The translations under genes were made by a program, and so were the position numbers. Shown here in pieces: positions 7,846-16,477 of a DNA stretch of 64,000 nucleotides. Position 1 is the stretch's first letter; every line of letters begins with the position of its first letter. This stretch comes from Rugosibacter aromaticivorans (GTDB lineage: Bacteria > Pseudomonadota > Gammaproteobacteria > Burkholderiales > Rhodocyclaceae): the NCBI RefSeq assembly GCF_000934545.1, contig NZ_CP010554.1:1612001-1676000 (forward strand). Reading direction: 5' to 3'. The notes below the pieces were generated by a model. It saw only the letters and a program-made list of their open reading frames with translations. It had not been told where the DNA came from and searched no databases.

Positions 7846-9251
7846 CCACAACACCTGATCAAATTGATATGTGGCGCAAGTCTCGTTCCGAGACCCAGCG
7901 TCTGGAATTCAAGGAAGCAAAGACCCAATTCGACAACCACAAGCTGTATGAATATTGCGTTGCCCTTGCCAATGAAGGTGGCGGATTGTTCTTGCTCGGC
8001 ATTGCCAACAAGCCGCCGCGTCCCGTGGTAGGCACACAGGCATTTAATGACCCGGTTGCCATGGCCGAAAAATTGTTTCAGGCCGTTGGTTTCAGAGTGG
8101 ACATCGAAGAAGTTGCGCATCCCGATGGCCGAGTGCTGGTTTTTCACATCCCCTCGCGCCTCCGCGGAACGGCATACCATCTCGATGGCAAGTATCTGAT
8201 GCGCTCCGGCGAGGCATTGGTGCCAATGAGCGAAGACCAGTTACGTAAAATTTTTGCCGAAGGTGGGCCGGATTGGCTGGAAGAACATTCAAAGGTCGGG
8301 CTTGATGCGCAGCAAGTGGTTGAACTGCTCGACACGCAAACCTTTTTCGAATTGCTCAAGCTGCCCTACCCTACGGAACAGACAGGTGTTATCGACCGCC
8401 TGCTGAGCGAAAGGCTGATCGACGAATCCAACGGCACTTACGCTATCCGGCGTTTATGTGTCCTGTTGCTGGCCAAACGTCTGGATGACTTCCCCGACCT
8501 TGCCCGCAAAGCGCCGCGCGTCGTGGTGTATGTCGGCACATCCAAACTGGATACGCGACTCGATCAGCCAGGCACTAAAGGATATGCAGTCGGCTTTCAG
8601 GGGCTGGTTCGTTTCGTGATGAACCAATTACCGCAGAACGAGATTATCGAAGACGCGCTGCGCAAGGAAGTGAAACTGGTTCCGGAAATCGTCATCCGCG
8701 AGTTGGTAGCCAATGCCTTGATCCACCAAGACATGCGCATCACCGGGGCGTCCGTGATGGTGGAAATATATGACAACCGTGTCGAAATCTCCAACCCCGG
8801 CGAACCGGTAGTGCCAATAGAGCGGTTTATCGATGGTTATCAGTCCCGCAATGAACGCCTTGCCGATCTGATGCGGCGGATGGGTATCTGCGCAGAAAAG
8901 AGCAGTGGAATCGACCGAGTCGTGCAGGCTGCCGAGGTATATCAGTTGCCGGCACCCAATTTCCGGGTGAGTCACAAGCGTACGGTAGTTATTCTCTTCG
9001 GGCCAAGCCCCTTGGAGAATATGGATCGTGATGATCGCATCCGAGCCTGCTACCAGCACCGCGCCTTAAAGTGGGTCATGTCGGAACGAATGACCAACCA
9101 GTCGCTGCGCGAGCGATTTCATCTTTCGGAGTCCAAGAGCGCCATCATCTCGCAGATCATTTCTGCCACGATTGAGGCGGGGATGATCAAGCTGGATGAA
9201 AAGGTTGGCGGTTCGCGGAAGTACGCACGCTACCTGCCATTCTGGGCGTAA
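7842..9251 (+). CDS. AlbA/Schlafen-type ATP-binding DNA-interacting regulator
   Basis: A 469-residue protein, starting at ATG 7842. The N-terminal 110 residues have the AlbA_2 (Schlafen AlbA) pattern: ETQRLEFKEAKTQF, ANEGGGLFLLGI and the IPSRLRGTAYHLDGKYLMRSG strand region. A GHKL-like ATP-binding C-terminal part follows, with REVANALIHQD-like RELVANALIHQD near residue 290 and EISNPG near 315. The end contains a winged-helix-like segment. Proteins of this architecture are called ATP-dependent DNA helicase-related or putative transcriptional regulators and often sit beside restriction-modification genes. Here the type III mod/res pair follows, so it may regulate or accompany that system; this is inference. 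Confidence 0.8.
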   Translation: MTTTPDQIDMWRKSRSETQRLEFKEAKTQFDNHKLYEYCVALANEGGGLFLLGIANKPPRPVVGTQAFNDPVAMAEKLFQAVGFRVDIEEVAHPDGRVLVFHIPSRLRGTAYHLDGKYLMRSGEALVPMSEDQLRKIFAEGGPDWLEEHSKVGLDAQQVVELLDTQTFFELLKLPYPTEQTGVIDRLLSERLIDESNGTYAIRRLCVLLLAKRLDDFPDLARKAPRVVVYVGTSKLDTRLDQPGTKGYAVGFQGLVRFVMNQLPQNEIIEDALRKEVKLVPEIVIRELVANALIHQDMRITGASVMVEIYDNRVEISNPGEPVVPIERFIDGYQSRNERLADLMRRMGICAEKSSGIDRVVQAAEVYQLPAPNFRVSHKRTVVILFGPSPLENMDRDDRIRACYQHRALKWVMSERMTNQSLRERFHLSESKSAIISQIISATIEAGMIKLDEKVGGSRKYARYLPFWA

Positions 9252-9331
9252 TTCTTATTTAAGCGACAAACCACGAACAACCGAGTTGTGATGCTAACCA
9301 ACGGAAAACAAAAAGAATTCTTATTTAAGCG
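9250..9331 (+). repeat. 16-bp direct repeat flanking a short spacer before mod
   Basis: AATTCTTATTTAAGCG occurs at 9250-9265, overlapping the end of the regulator gene, and again at 9316-9331. The AT-rich repeats lie in the gap before the mod gene. They could be operator sites or a recombination scar. Confidence 0.55.
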
Positions 9332-9397
9332 CTTGCCCGTGCCACCACATGCAGGAGGGTTGCTGCCTCGAGAAGCCAGCTTTGGAAACGTTGACCC

Positions 9398-10927
9398 ATG
9401 CCCACGCTAGACTGGCTTAACCGCACCGAGGCGCTGACCATTGCTGACAAAACGCCCTACCGCGTGCTCGAACCTGTCGCCGACTATGGCGACAACTCCG
9501 GTGAAAACCATGCCGACAACCTGCTGATCCAGGGCGACAACCTGGATGCCTTGAAAGCCCTGCTGCCGTTTTATCGCGGCCGCGTGAAGTGCATTTTCAT
9601 CGACCCGCCGTACAACACGAAAAGCGCGTTCGAACATTACGACGACAACCTCGAACACAGCCAGTGGCTGTCCATGATGACCCCACGCCTCACGCTACTG
9701 CGCGAATTGCTGGCCGAGGACGGCTCGATCTGGGTGACCATCGACGACAACGAAGGGCACTACCTGAAGGTGTTGATGGACGAGGTGTTTGGGCGAAGGA
9801 ATTTTGTAGCGAATGTGGTTTGGCAGAAAAAATACGCTGTAGCCAGTGATGCAAAAGGCTTCTCAGACTTTCATGACCACCTTTTCGTTTATACAAAAAA
9901 CGGACTGTTTGAGCGAAATTTGTTACCACGTTCTGATAAGCAAGATTCGCTCTACAAGCACGACGACAACGACGGTAATGGACCTTGGCGAACCGACAAC
10001 CTTTCGGTAAAAACTTACTCTGAAAACTACGACTACCCCCTCGTGAACCCAAAAACGGGCAAGGAATACTGGCCACCCAAGGGGCGATGTTGGTACACAT
10101 CACGTGACAAGATGGCACTGCTACTCGCAAATAACGGAATCTATTTTGGAAAAGACGGCTTGGGCGCACCCCAACTCAAGCGTTACCTTGCGCGAGTGCA
10201 AAGTGGGGTTGTGCCTTCTACATGGTGGACACATGAGGATGCCGGGCACAACGACGAGTCAAGAAAAGAAAGTAAGGTTCTTTTTACAACAGAAGACCCT
10301 TTTTCGACACCAAAACCTGAACGCTTGTTGCAACGCATCCTCTACATTGCCACCAACCCCAACGACCTCATTCTCGACAGTTTTCTCGGTTCTGGCACCA
10401 CGGCGGCCGTGGCGCACAAGATGGGGCGGCGCTGGATCGGCATCGAGATGGGCGAGCATGCGGTGACGCATTGCATCCCGCGTTTGCAAAAAGTTGTCAC
10501 CGGGGAACAAGGCGGCATCTCGCCGGCGGTGAATTGGCAGGGCGGCGGCGGCTTTCGCTTCATGCGCCTGGGCGAGCCAATGTTCACGGCCGAGGGCAGC
10601 ATCCATCCGGCGGTGCGCTTTAATACCCTGGCGAGTTTTGTCTGGATGCAGGAAACCGGCCGCGCCAGCAGCGGGCCGTGGACGGTGCCCTTGCTCGGCA
10701 TGCATGAGGGCTGCGCGATTTATCTGCTGTTCAATGGCATCCTCGGCGATAAACGTCCAGCATCGGGCAATGTACTGACCAATGAGGTGCTGGCGGCCAT
10801 TGATCGCCTCTGCCCGCATGAGGGGCCAAAGCTCATTTACGGCGAAGCCTGCCGCCTGGGTGCGGCGCGACTGGCAGCGGCGGGCGTGACGTTCAAACAC
10901 ATTCCTTACGATGTGAAGGCGCGATAA
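9398..10927 (+). CDS. mod: Type III restriction-modification DNA methyltransferase (Mod)
   Basis: A 509-residue adenine-N6 methyltransferase of the beta class, with motif IV (DPPYNT, near residue 68) before motif I (DSFLGSGTT, near 325). The region between is the target-recognition domain. The enzyme transfers methyl groups from S-adenosylmethionine to the recognition sequence and guides the paired Res subunit. The stop is two bases before the res start, so the two are co-translated. The central recognition region (about 9790-10330) is visibly richer in A+T than the flanks, suggesting exchange of the recognition domain. It is somewhat shorter than EcoP15I Mod. Confidence 0.92.
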   Translation: MPTLDWLNRTEALTIADKTPYRVLEPVADYGDNSGENHADNLLIQGDNLDALKALLPFYRGRVKCIFIDPPYNTKSAFEHYDDNLEHSQWLSMMTPRLTLLRELLAEDGSIWVTIDDNEGHYLKVLMDEVFGRRNFVANVVWQKKYAVASDAKGFSDFHDHLFVYTKNGLFERNLLPRSDKQDSLYKHDDNDGNGPWRTDNLSVKTYSENYDYPLVNPKTGKEYWPPKGRCWYTSRDKMALLLANNGIYFGKDGLGAPQLKRYLARVQSGVVPSTWWTHEDAGHNDESRKESKVLFTTEDPFSTPKPERLLQRILYIATNPNDLILDSFLGSGTTAAVAHKMGRRWIGIEMGEHAVTHCIPRLQKVVTGEQGGISPAVNWQGGGGFRFMRLGEPMFTAEGSIHPAVRFNTLASFVWMQETGRASSGPWTVPLLGMHEGCAIYLLFNGILGDKRPASGNVLTNEVLAAIDRLCPHEGPKLIYGEACRLGAARLAAAGVTFKHIPYDVKAR

Positions 10928-10929
10928 CC

Positions 10930-13623
10930 ATGGCCGACCTGCTGCTCAAGAGTTACCAGTCCACCGCGCTGTCGGCGCTGTCCGGCTTTTTGCGTGAGGC
11001 GACTCAGGTTGGCGCGGCCAGTGCCTTTCTCCAACAGGCGGGCAGCCCGTATCAGACGGCGGCCTTTGGCGAGATTCCCTGCGTGTGTTTGCGCATCCCC
11101 ACCGGCGGCGGCAAGACGCTGCTGGCGGCGCACGCCATCGTGCGCATGGCGCGCGAATGGCAGGCGAACGATGCACCCGTGGCGGTGTGGCTGGTGCCCT
11201 CCGACGCGATTCGTGCGCAGACACTCACCGCCTTGCAAACGCCGGGGCATCCCTACCGCACGGCGCTGGAAGCAGCCTACGGCCAGCGTTTGCAGGTGTG
11301 CGACCTTGACCGCGTGAGCACACTCTCGCCCACCGATTGGGGACGGCACACGATCGTGGTGGTGGCGACGATCCAGAGCTTCCGCGTGGAGCAGACCGAC
11401 ACGCGCAACGTGTATGCGTTCTCGGAATCGTTCGAGCGGCACTTCAAATCGCTACCGGCCGAAAAACTGGCGCAACTCGCCACCGTGCCGGATGCGTTTG
11501 TGCGGGCGGAGGATGTGACCGAAGCTAATGCCATGCTGCAAGCCTACGTCGGGCAGCCGCGCTATTCGCTGGCCAACTGGCTGGCGCTGAATCATCCGTT
11601 GATCGTGGTGGATGAAGCACACAACACGCGAACGGAGAAAAGCTTTGTCGCGTTAAAGCGCCTGAACCCTTCCGCGATTCTGGAACTGACCGCCACGCCC
11701 TTGCCGCACCAGAGCAATGTGCTGTATCACGTCTCGGCGCAGGAGTTGCAGGCAGAAGACATGATCAAGCTGCCGATCACGTTGCGCGAGCACCCGGAAG
11801 GCTGGCAAGCGGCAGTGTTTGGTGCAGTGCAGACGCGCCAGTGGCTGGAGACCGAGGCGCAACAAGCACAGGCGGCGGGTGACACTTATGTGCGGCCGAT
11901 TGTGCTGTTCCAGGCGCAGAACGTGAATGATGCCGTGCCGCCGGACGTGTTGCGGCAACATCTGATCAACGAGCTGCACATACCCGAAGAGCAGATTGCC
12001 ATCGCCACCGGCAGCCAGCGCGATCTGGCGGGCGTGGATGTGTCCTCGCCTGCTTCGCCACTGCGCTACATCATCACGGTGCAGGCGTTGCGCGAAGGCT
12101 GGGATTGCCCGTTTGCCTACGTGTTATGTTCGCTGCAACCGCTCTCCTCCGCCACGGCGGTAGAGCAGTTGCTGGGGCGGGTGTTGCGCATGCCGTATGC
12201 GCAGCGGCGCAGGCGTGAGCCGCTCAACCACGCTTATGCGCATGTATGCGAGGCCACCTTTGCCCATGCCGCAACCGCGCTGGTGGACAGGCTGGTCTCC
12301 AACATGGGCTTCGAGGCGCTGGATGTGGCGTCAATGATTGCACCACAAATGCCATTGTTCAACGCCGTGTCACCAGCGCCAGCGCTGTGCGTCCCTTCGG
12401 GAACTTTTTTGCCACCGGTGACAACGGTATTGGAAGTCTCCAATGCTGCCGGGTTGCAACATGCGGCGGGTGTGACCGTCGCGCCCGCGCCAAATGGCAA
12501 AGGTTCGCTGGTGACCATCACCGGCCACGTGGACGAGACGGTTGAAAAATTATTGCTGGCGACTGAGCGCAGCGAAAAGAAACAAGACCTGATTCGTCAG
12601 AAAGTAACGCAACACAACGCCGTGGTGGCCGCAGAGACCGCGCCTTCGATGCGCGGCGTGCCTTTTGCTCCGGTGCCGCCGCTGGGCTACCGCGCCGATG
12701 CGCAAGCGCCGCTGTTCCCGCTGGAGCGGGAAGCGGTGCTGGAAAGTGTGGATTTGAACCTGCTGGCGCAGCCGGTTTCGCTGCCGGGGTTTCAGGTGGT
12801 GGAATCGGACAACGCGTTTGAGATTTATGTCGATGAGGCTCGGCGAGTCAAAATGCGTGCGGCGGATGTCGGGCAACTTGCGCTGGATGCGGTCAATGTC
12901 CATATCACCGCGGATGATCTGGTGCGCTGGCTGAATCGCGAGGTGCGCCAGTCGGATATCGTGCAAGCGCATCTGCTGGCCTATCTGACGGCCGTGGTGA
13001 ATTACCTGCTCTTTGACCAGCGCGCTTCGCTCAATACGCTGGCGCGCATGCGCTTTGTGCTGGCGCGGCGCATCGAGGCGCAAATTGCCGACCTGCGCGA
13101 AGCCGCCGCCAAGGTGCAGTTTCAGCAACGGGTGCTGGATGGTGCCTGGCAGGTCGAGCCGGACTGGTCGCAACCCTTCCGTTTCGAGCCGGGCAGCTAC
13201 CCCGCCCCCGCAAGTAGCCGTTATGCCGGGCGTTGGGAATTCAAGAAGCACTATTACCCCGTCATTGCCGATTTGAAAGACAAGGGCGAGGAGTTCGAAT
13301 GCGCGCGCCTGATTGATCGGCATCCGCAGGTCAAGCAGTGGGTACGCAATCTGGATCAGGCGCCGTTCGGCTTCTGGTTGCCGACAGCGCGTGGCCGCTT
13401 CTTTCCCGACTTCATTATCGAGCTGATGGATGGACGGATTGCGGTGATCGAGTACAAGGGTGCGCATTTGCGCAACGACCCTTACGAGATAGAAAAACGG
13501 AAAGTCGGCGAGCTGTGGGCGGCAAACAGCCAGAGCCGGTGCATCTTTCAATGTGTGTTTCTCGAAGACAACGGACGGACGATGGAGCAGCAGGTAGACC
13601 AGGCACTGCAGCCGCGTACGTAA
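10930..13623 (+). CDS. res: Type III restriction endonuclease subunit (Res)
   Basis: An 897-residue helicase-nuclease. The helicase core has Walker A IPTGGGKTLLA (near residue 58), the DEAH-like motif VVDEAHNTR (near 228), ELTATP, and motif VI QLLGRVLRMP (near 415). A PD-(D/E)XK nuclease is at the C-terminus: FFPDFIIEL then AVIEYKG (near 830-850). With Mod it cuts unmethylated DNA after ATP-driven translocation. The segment at residues about 479-494 (NAVSPAPALCVPSGTF) is an in-frame copy of the dispersed repeat between helicase and C-terminal regions. No frameshift is seen, so the enzyme may be functional. Confidence 0.92.
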   Translation: MADLLLKSYQSTALSALSGFLREATQVGAASAFLQQAGSPYQTAAFGEIPCVCLRIPTGGGKTLLAAHAIVRMAREWQANDAPVAVWLVPSDAIRAQTLTALQTPGHPYRTALEAAYGQRLQVCDLDRVSTLSPTDWGRHTIVVVATIQSFRVEQTDTRNVYAFSESFERHFKSLPAEKLAQLATVPDAFVRAEDVTEANAMLQAYVGQPRYSLANWLALNHPLIVVDEAHNTRTEKSFVALKRLNPSAILELTATPLPHQSNVLYHVSAQELQAEDMIKLPITLREHPEGWQAAVFGAVQTRQWLETEAQQAQAAGDTYVRPIVLFQAQNVNDAVPPDVLRQHLINELHIPEEQIAIATGSQRDLAGVDVSSPASPLRYIITVQALREGWDCPFAYVLCSLQPLSSATAVEQLLGRVLRMPYAQRRRREPLNHAYAHVCEATFAHAATALVDRLVSNMGFEALDVASMIAPQMPLFNAVSPAPALCVPSGTFLPPVTTVLEVSNAAGLQHAAGVTVAPAPNGKGSLVTITGHVDETVEKLLLATERSEKKQDLIRQKVTQHNAVVAAETAPSMRGVPFAPVPPLGYRADAQAPLFPLEREAVLESVDLNLLAQPVSLPGFQVVESDNAFEIYVDEARRVKMRAADVGQLALDAVNVHITADDLVRWLNREVRQSDIVQAHLLAYLTAVVNYLLFDQRASLNTLARMRFVLARRIEAQIADLREAAAKVQFQQRVLDGAWQVEPDWSQPFRFEPGSYPAPASSRYAGRWEFKKHYYPVIADLKDKGEEFECARLIDRHPQVKQWVRNLDQAPFGFWLPTARGRFFPDFIIELMDGRIAVIEYKGAHLRNDPYEIEKRKVGELWAANSQSRCIFQCVFLEDNGRTMEQQVDQALQPRT
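12364..12411 (+). repeat. Dispersed repeat copy 6, in frame inside res
   Basis: The left block GCCGTGTCACCAGCGCC is followed by an AGCGCTGTGCGTCCC-TTC-GGGAAC hairpin insert and then the T run. It encodes AVSPAPALCVPSGTF in the res frame. The closest relative in the window is the copy in cobB (46633). Confidence 0.85.
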
Positions 13624-13715
13624 CGCCTTCCGCACACATTACCCTTCTAAAAACAGGGGAATGACAGATTCTTTCCCTTGCCTCCAGCTATCCACCCGCT
13701 TATAGTTTGCGTCTT

Positions 13716-14873
13716 ATGAACGCCATTGATCGCATCATTCCCATCGCCGTATCATCAGCGCCGTCCCCTGACGGACTTTTGAATCTGACCGCAGAAAATG
13801 CAGAGCCGTCTCTGGACAAGACTTTTTCGTCAGCCGACTCGGGCACGCATGACAGGTCGCTGATCGACACGCGCAAACGTCCCCTGCGCGACTTGCGTAT
13901 TTCAGTGACCGACCGTTGCAATTTCCGCTGCGTGTATTGCATGCCGAAAACCGTCTTCGGACGCGATTATCCCTTTTTATCGCGTAACGACTTGCTGTCG
14001 TTCGAGGAGATCGAGCGCATCGCGCGTGTCTTCGTGGCACAAGGTGTGGAGAAAATCCGCCTCACCGGCGGCGAGCCGCTGCTGCGTCGAGGTCTCGAAA
14101 AGCTGATTGAACAGCTCGCCAGGTTACCCGTGGAAATTACGCTGACCACGAATGGCGCGCTGCTGGCGAAAAAGGCGCAGACGCTCAAGGAGGCCGGGCT
14201 GCATCGCATTACCGTGAGTCTCGATGCCTTGGACGATGTTATTTTCAAGCGCATGAACGATGTCGATTTCGCCGTGAGCGATGTGCTGCATGGCATTGAA
14301 GCAGCGGCGGCAGCCGGTTTGCCCATCAAGATCAATTGCGTTGTCAAACGCGGCACGAATGATAGTCAGATTCTGCCGCTGGCACGCCATTTTCGCCACA
14401 GCGATCATGTGTTGCGCTTTATCGAATATATGGATGTCGGCAATTCCAATGGCTGGCGCATGGCTGAGGTATTGCCATCTACCGAGGTGATTGCGCTGAT
14501 CCAGGCAGAGTTTCCGCTGGAGGCCATTGATGCCCGTTATGCAGGCGAAGTCGCCGCGCGTTGGCGTTATCTGGATGGCGCGGGCGAAATCGGGGTGATC
14601 TCATCGGTCACGCAGGCGTTTTGCAGCAGTTGCACCCGCGCCCGGTTGTCGACTGAAGGCAAGCTATACACCTGCCTGTTTGCACAGCAGGGACACGATG
14701 TGCGCAGCCTGCTGCGAGGTGACAAAAATGATGATGACTTATCCCGCGCAATTGCTGGCGTTTGGCGCGCACGCAGCGACAACTATTCTGAAATGCGTTC
14801 CGAAATACGCACAGAAAAAACAGGCGAAATTGCAAAAATTCAAAAAATTGAAATGTCGTATATTGGCGGATGA
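13716..14873 (+). CDS. moaA: GTP 3',8-cyclase, molybdenum cofactor step 1
   Basis: A 385-residue radical-SAM enzyme converting GTP to the cyclic precursor of molybdopterin. The N-terminal [4Fe-4S] site [11 protein letters not shown] is near residue 72; the SAM-binding LTGGEPL is near 115. The C-terminal second cluster has [19 protein letters not shown], and the essential terminal GG is present. The start at ATG 13716 gives [14 protein letters not shown]. Residues about 11-38 come from an in-frame copy of the dispersed repeat placed before the [16 protein letters not shown] region where MoaA proper begins. The other Mo genes (moaE, moaD, moeA, mobB) lie 3.5 kb away on the opposite strand. Confidence 0.95.
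   Translation: MNAIDRIIPIAVSSAPSPDGLLNLTAENAEPSLDKTFSSADSGTHDRSLIDTRKRPLRDLRISVTDRCNFRCVYCMPKTVFGRDYPFLSRNDLLSFEEIERIARVFVAQGVEKIRLTGGEPLLRRGLEKLIEQLARLPVEITLTTNGALLAKKAQTLKEAGLHRITVSLDALDDVIFKRMNDVDFAVSDVLHGIEAAAAAGLPIKINCVVKRGTNDSQILPLARHFRHSDHVLRFIEYMDVGNSNGWRMAEVLPSTEVIALIQAEFPLEAIDARYAGEVAARWRYLDGAGEIGVISSVTQAFCSSCTRARLSTEGKLYTCLFAQQGHDVRSLLRGDKNDDDLSRAIAGVWRARSDNYSEMRSEIRTEKTGEIAKIQKIEMSYIGG
13747..13829 (+). repeat. Dispersed repeat copy 7, long form inside moaA
   Basis: The left block GCCGTATCATCAGCGCC, a CCGTCCCCTGACGG hairpin, then GACTTTT and a long tail, GAATCTGACCGCAGAAAATG continuing to the CAGAGCCGTCTCTGGA palindrome. The tail matches copy 3 in reverse complement. It encodes [20 protein letters not shown] in the moaA frame. 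Confidence 0.85.
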
Positions 14874-14938
14874 GCCGATTCCTATTCTGAAATTTGGTGA
14901 CGCTTGGTAATTTTTATCAACTAAAAAGGAGATTTTTC

Positions 14939-15946
14939 ATGCATAAACTTTCCCGACTATTCACTGCCTTAATCGCCTCATCTGCCCTCTCAAGCGCTGC
15001 GCTGCTACCGATGAGCCCTGCCTATGCCGCTGCGCCCATGGTGCATACACAAGTGCCAGGCTATTACCGTTTGATGGTTGGCTCAATTGAAGTCACTGCC
15101 TTGTTTGACGGTGCCATGCAATTGGATAAAGGCCTTTTGCAACATGCCGACGAAAAAACGCTTAACCGTTCGCTGGATCGCCTGTTTGTCGGCAACCCTA
15201 AAATGAATACCGCCGTGAATGCCTATCTCATCAATACGGGCAAGCACTTGGTGCTGGTTGATGCAGGTGCTGCGGGCTTATTTGGCCCCACACTGGGCAA
15301 TCTGCTGCAGAACATGAAAGCGGCGGGTTATCAGCCAGAGCAAGTCGATCGCATCATCATTACGCATTTACACGCGGATCATGTGGGTGGCATCAATGAT
15401 GCCCAAGGCAAGCCAGTTTTCCCGCAAGCGGATGTGTATGTGTCCAAAGCAGAAAATGACTTCTGGCTGTCAAAGGAAATTGCAGCCGGCGCACCTAAAG
15501 AAACGCAGCCTTTTTTCAAAATGGCACAAGATAGCGCCGCACCCTATCAGGCCAGTGGGCACTGGAAAACGCTGGCTGGCGATGGCACGGGTGAAATCGT
15601 CCCCGGTATCCAGGCCGTCAATGCTTCTGGTCACACGCCAGGCCATAGGGTTTACGTCGTCGAATCTCAAGGACAGAAACTTTTCATCACAGGCGACTTG
15701 CTCCACGCACACGCCATTCAGTTTGCCCATCCTGAGGTCGCCATTCAATTCGATACCGACCAGAAAAAAGCCATTGCCACACGTCGTGAAATCCTCAAGC
15801 GTGTAGCCAGCGAAAAGTCTCTCATGGCAGGCGCCCACTTGCCTTTCCCTGGCATTGGCCACGTCACCCCTGAAGGCAAAGACAGCTATCGCTGGGTGCC
15901 TGTTGAGTTCACGCCATTGCCGTCAGCAACGCCCGCGGCTCAATGA
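14939..15946 (+). CDS. Secreted MBL-fold metallo-hydrolase
   Basis: A 335-residue protein from ATG 14939 (site AAAAAGGAGA). A signal peptide spans about residues 1-32, ending SPAYAAA. The metallo-beta-lactamase fold motif THLHADHVGG is near residue 140, GHTPGH near 230 and TGDLLHAHA near 260, together giving the zinc ligands. The pattern resembles the AHL-lactonase/quorum-quenching and related periplasmic hydrolase branch, but the substrate cannot be told from sequence. A bidirectional terminator follows. It seems to be a single-gene unit. Confidence 0.87.
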   Translation: MHKLSRLFTALIASSALSSAALLPMSPAYAAAPMVHTQVPGYYRLMVGSIEVTALFDGAMQLDKGLLQHADEKTLNRSLDRLFVGNPKMNTAVNAYLINTGKHLVLVDAGAAGLFGPTLGNLLQNMKAAGYQPEQVDRIIITHLHADHVGGINDAQGKPVFPQADVYVSKAENDFWLSKEIAAGAPKETQPFFKMAQDSAAPYQASGHWKTLAGDGTGEIVPGIQAVNASGHTPGHRVYVVESQGQKLFITGDLLHAHAIQFAHPEVAIQFDTDQKKAIATRREILKRVASEKSLMAGAHLPFPGIGHVTPEGKDSYRWVPVEFTPLPSATPAAQ

Positions 15947-15976
15947 TGGATTGATCAAAAAAGCTAACCACCCATC

Positions 15977-16003
15977 AAAAGCCAGACTGATTGCCTGGCT
16001 TTT
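15977..16003. terminator. Bidirectional intrinsic terminator
   Basis: Arms AAAAGCCAG (15977-15985) and CTGGCTTTT (15995-16003) with a 9-base loop sit between convergent genes. A and T runs on both sides let it serve both strands. Confidence 0.85.
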
Positions 16004-16015
16004 TCACGTCACCAA

Positions 16016-16441
16016 TCAATCGTTTAGCTCGCCAATGGGAAAGTTAACTTCAATCTCGATGCCATCCGGATCAGCGATGAGCAGTTGAACCACCCCGTAA
16101 TCCGCCAAGGTTCTTTGGACATAGTGCGCCTTAGCTGCTTTCACGCGTGCAAGAAACTCCTTGAATCCTGTGGCATTGAACGCCACGTGCTCCATATTGC
16201 CTGTGCCACGTTCAGCACCTTTTTCATAAGAGGGTGCATGGCGACCTAAAAACGCGTCCAACTCGGCACCCGCGCCTAAAAGATGCACTACGGCCTGATC
16301 ACCCAGGAACAAAAGGCGAAACGGGAAGGCAAAACTATCCAGCGTCTCGACACGAAACCCCATCACATCCTGGTAAAAGCGAGCAGAAACCTCGATATCG
16401 CGGGCGCGTAGGGTGTAGTGGTCAAATTGGGTGATAGGCAT
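16016..16441 (-). CDS. VOC-family (glyoxalase/dioxygenase-like) protein
   Basis: A 141-residue single-domain protein with the vicinal-oxygen-chelate pattern: FDHYTLRARDIEVSARFYQDVMGF at the start, MEHVAFNATGF in the middle and IADPDGIEIEVNF at the end. His7, His86-region and the final Glu are the usual metal ligands. Members act as glyoxalases, fosfomycin-resistance proteins or extradiol dioxygenases. The gene precedes no obvious partner but lies 36 bases downstream of the ALDH gene on the same strand, so both may be one catabolic unit. Confidence 0.85.
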   Translation of the reverse strand: MPITQFDHYTLRARDIEVSARFYQDVMGFRVETLDSFAFPFRLLFLGDQAVVHLLGAGAELDAFLGRHAPSYEKGAERGTGNMEHVAFNATGFKEFLARVKAAKAHYVQRTLADYGVVQLLIADPDGIEIEVNFPIGELND

Positions 16442-16477
16442 TTCATTCTCCTTGTAGCTAGGTGGGTTGAACAGGTT

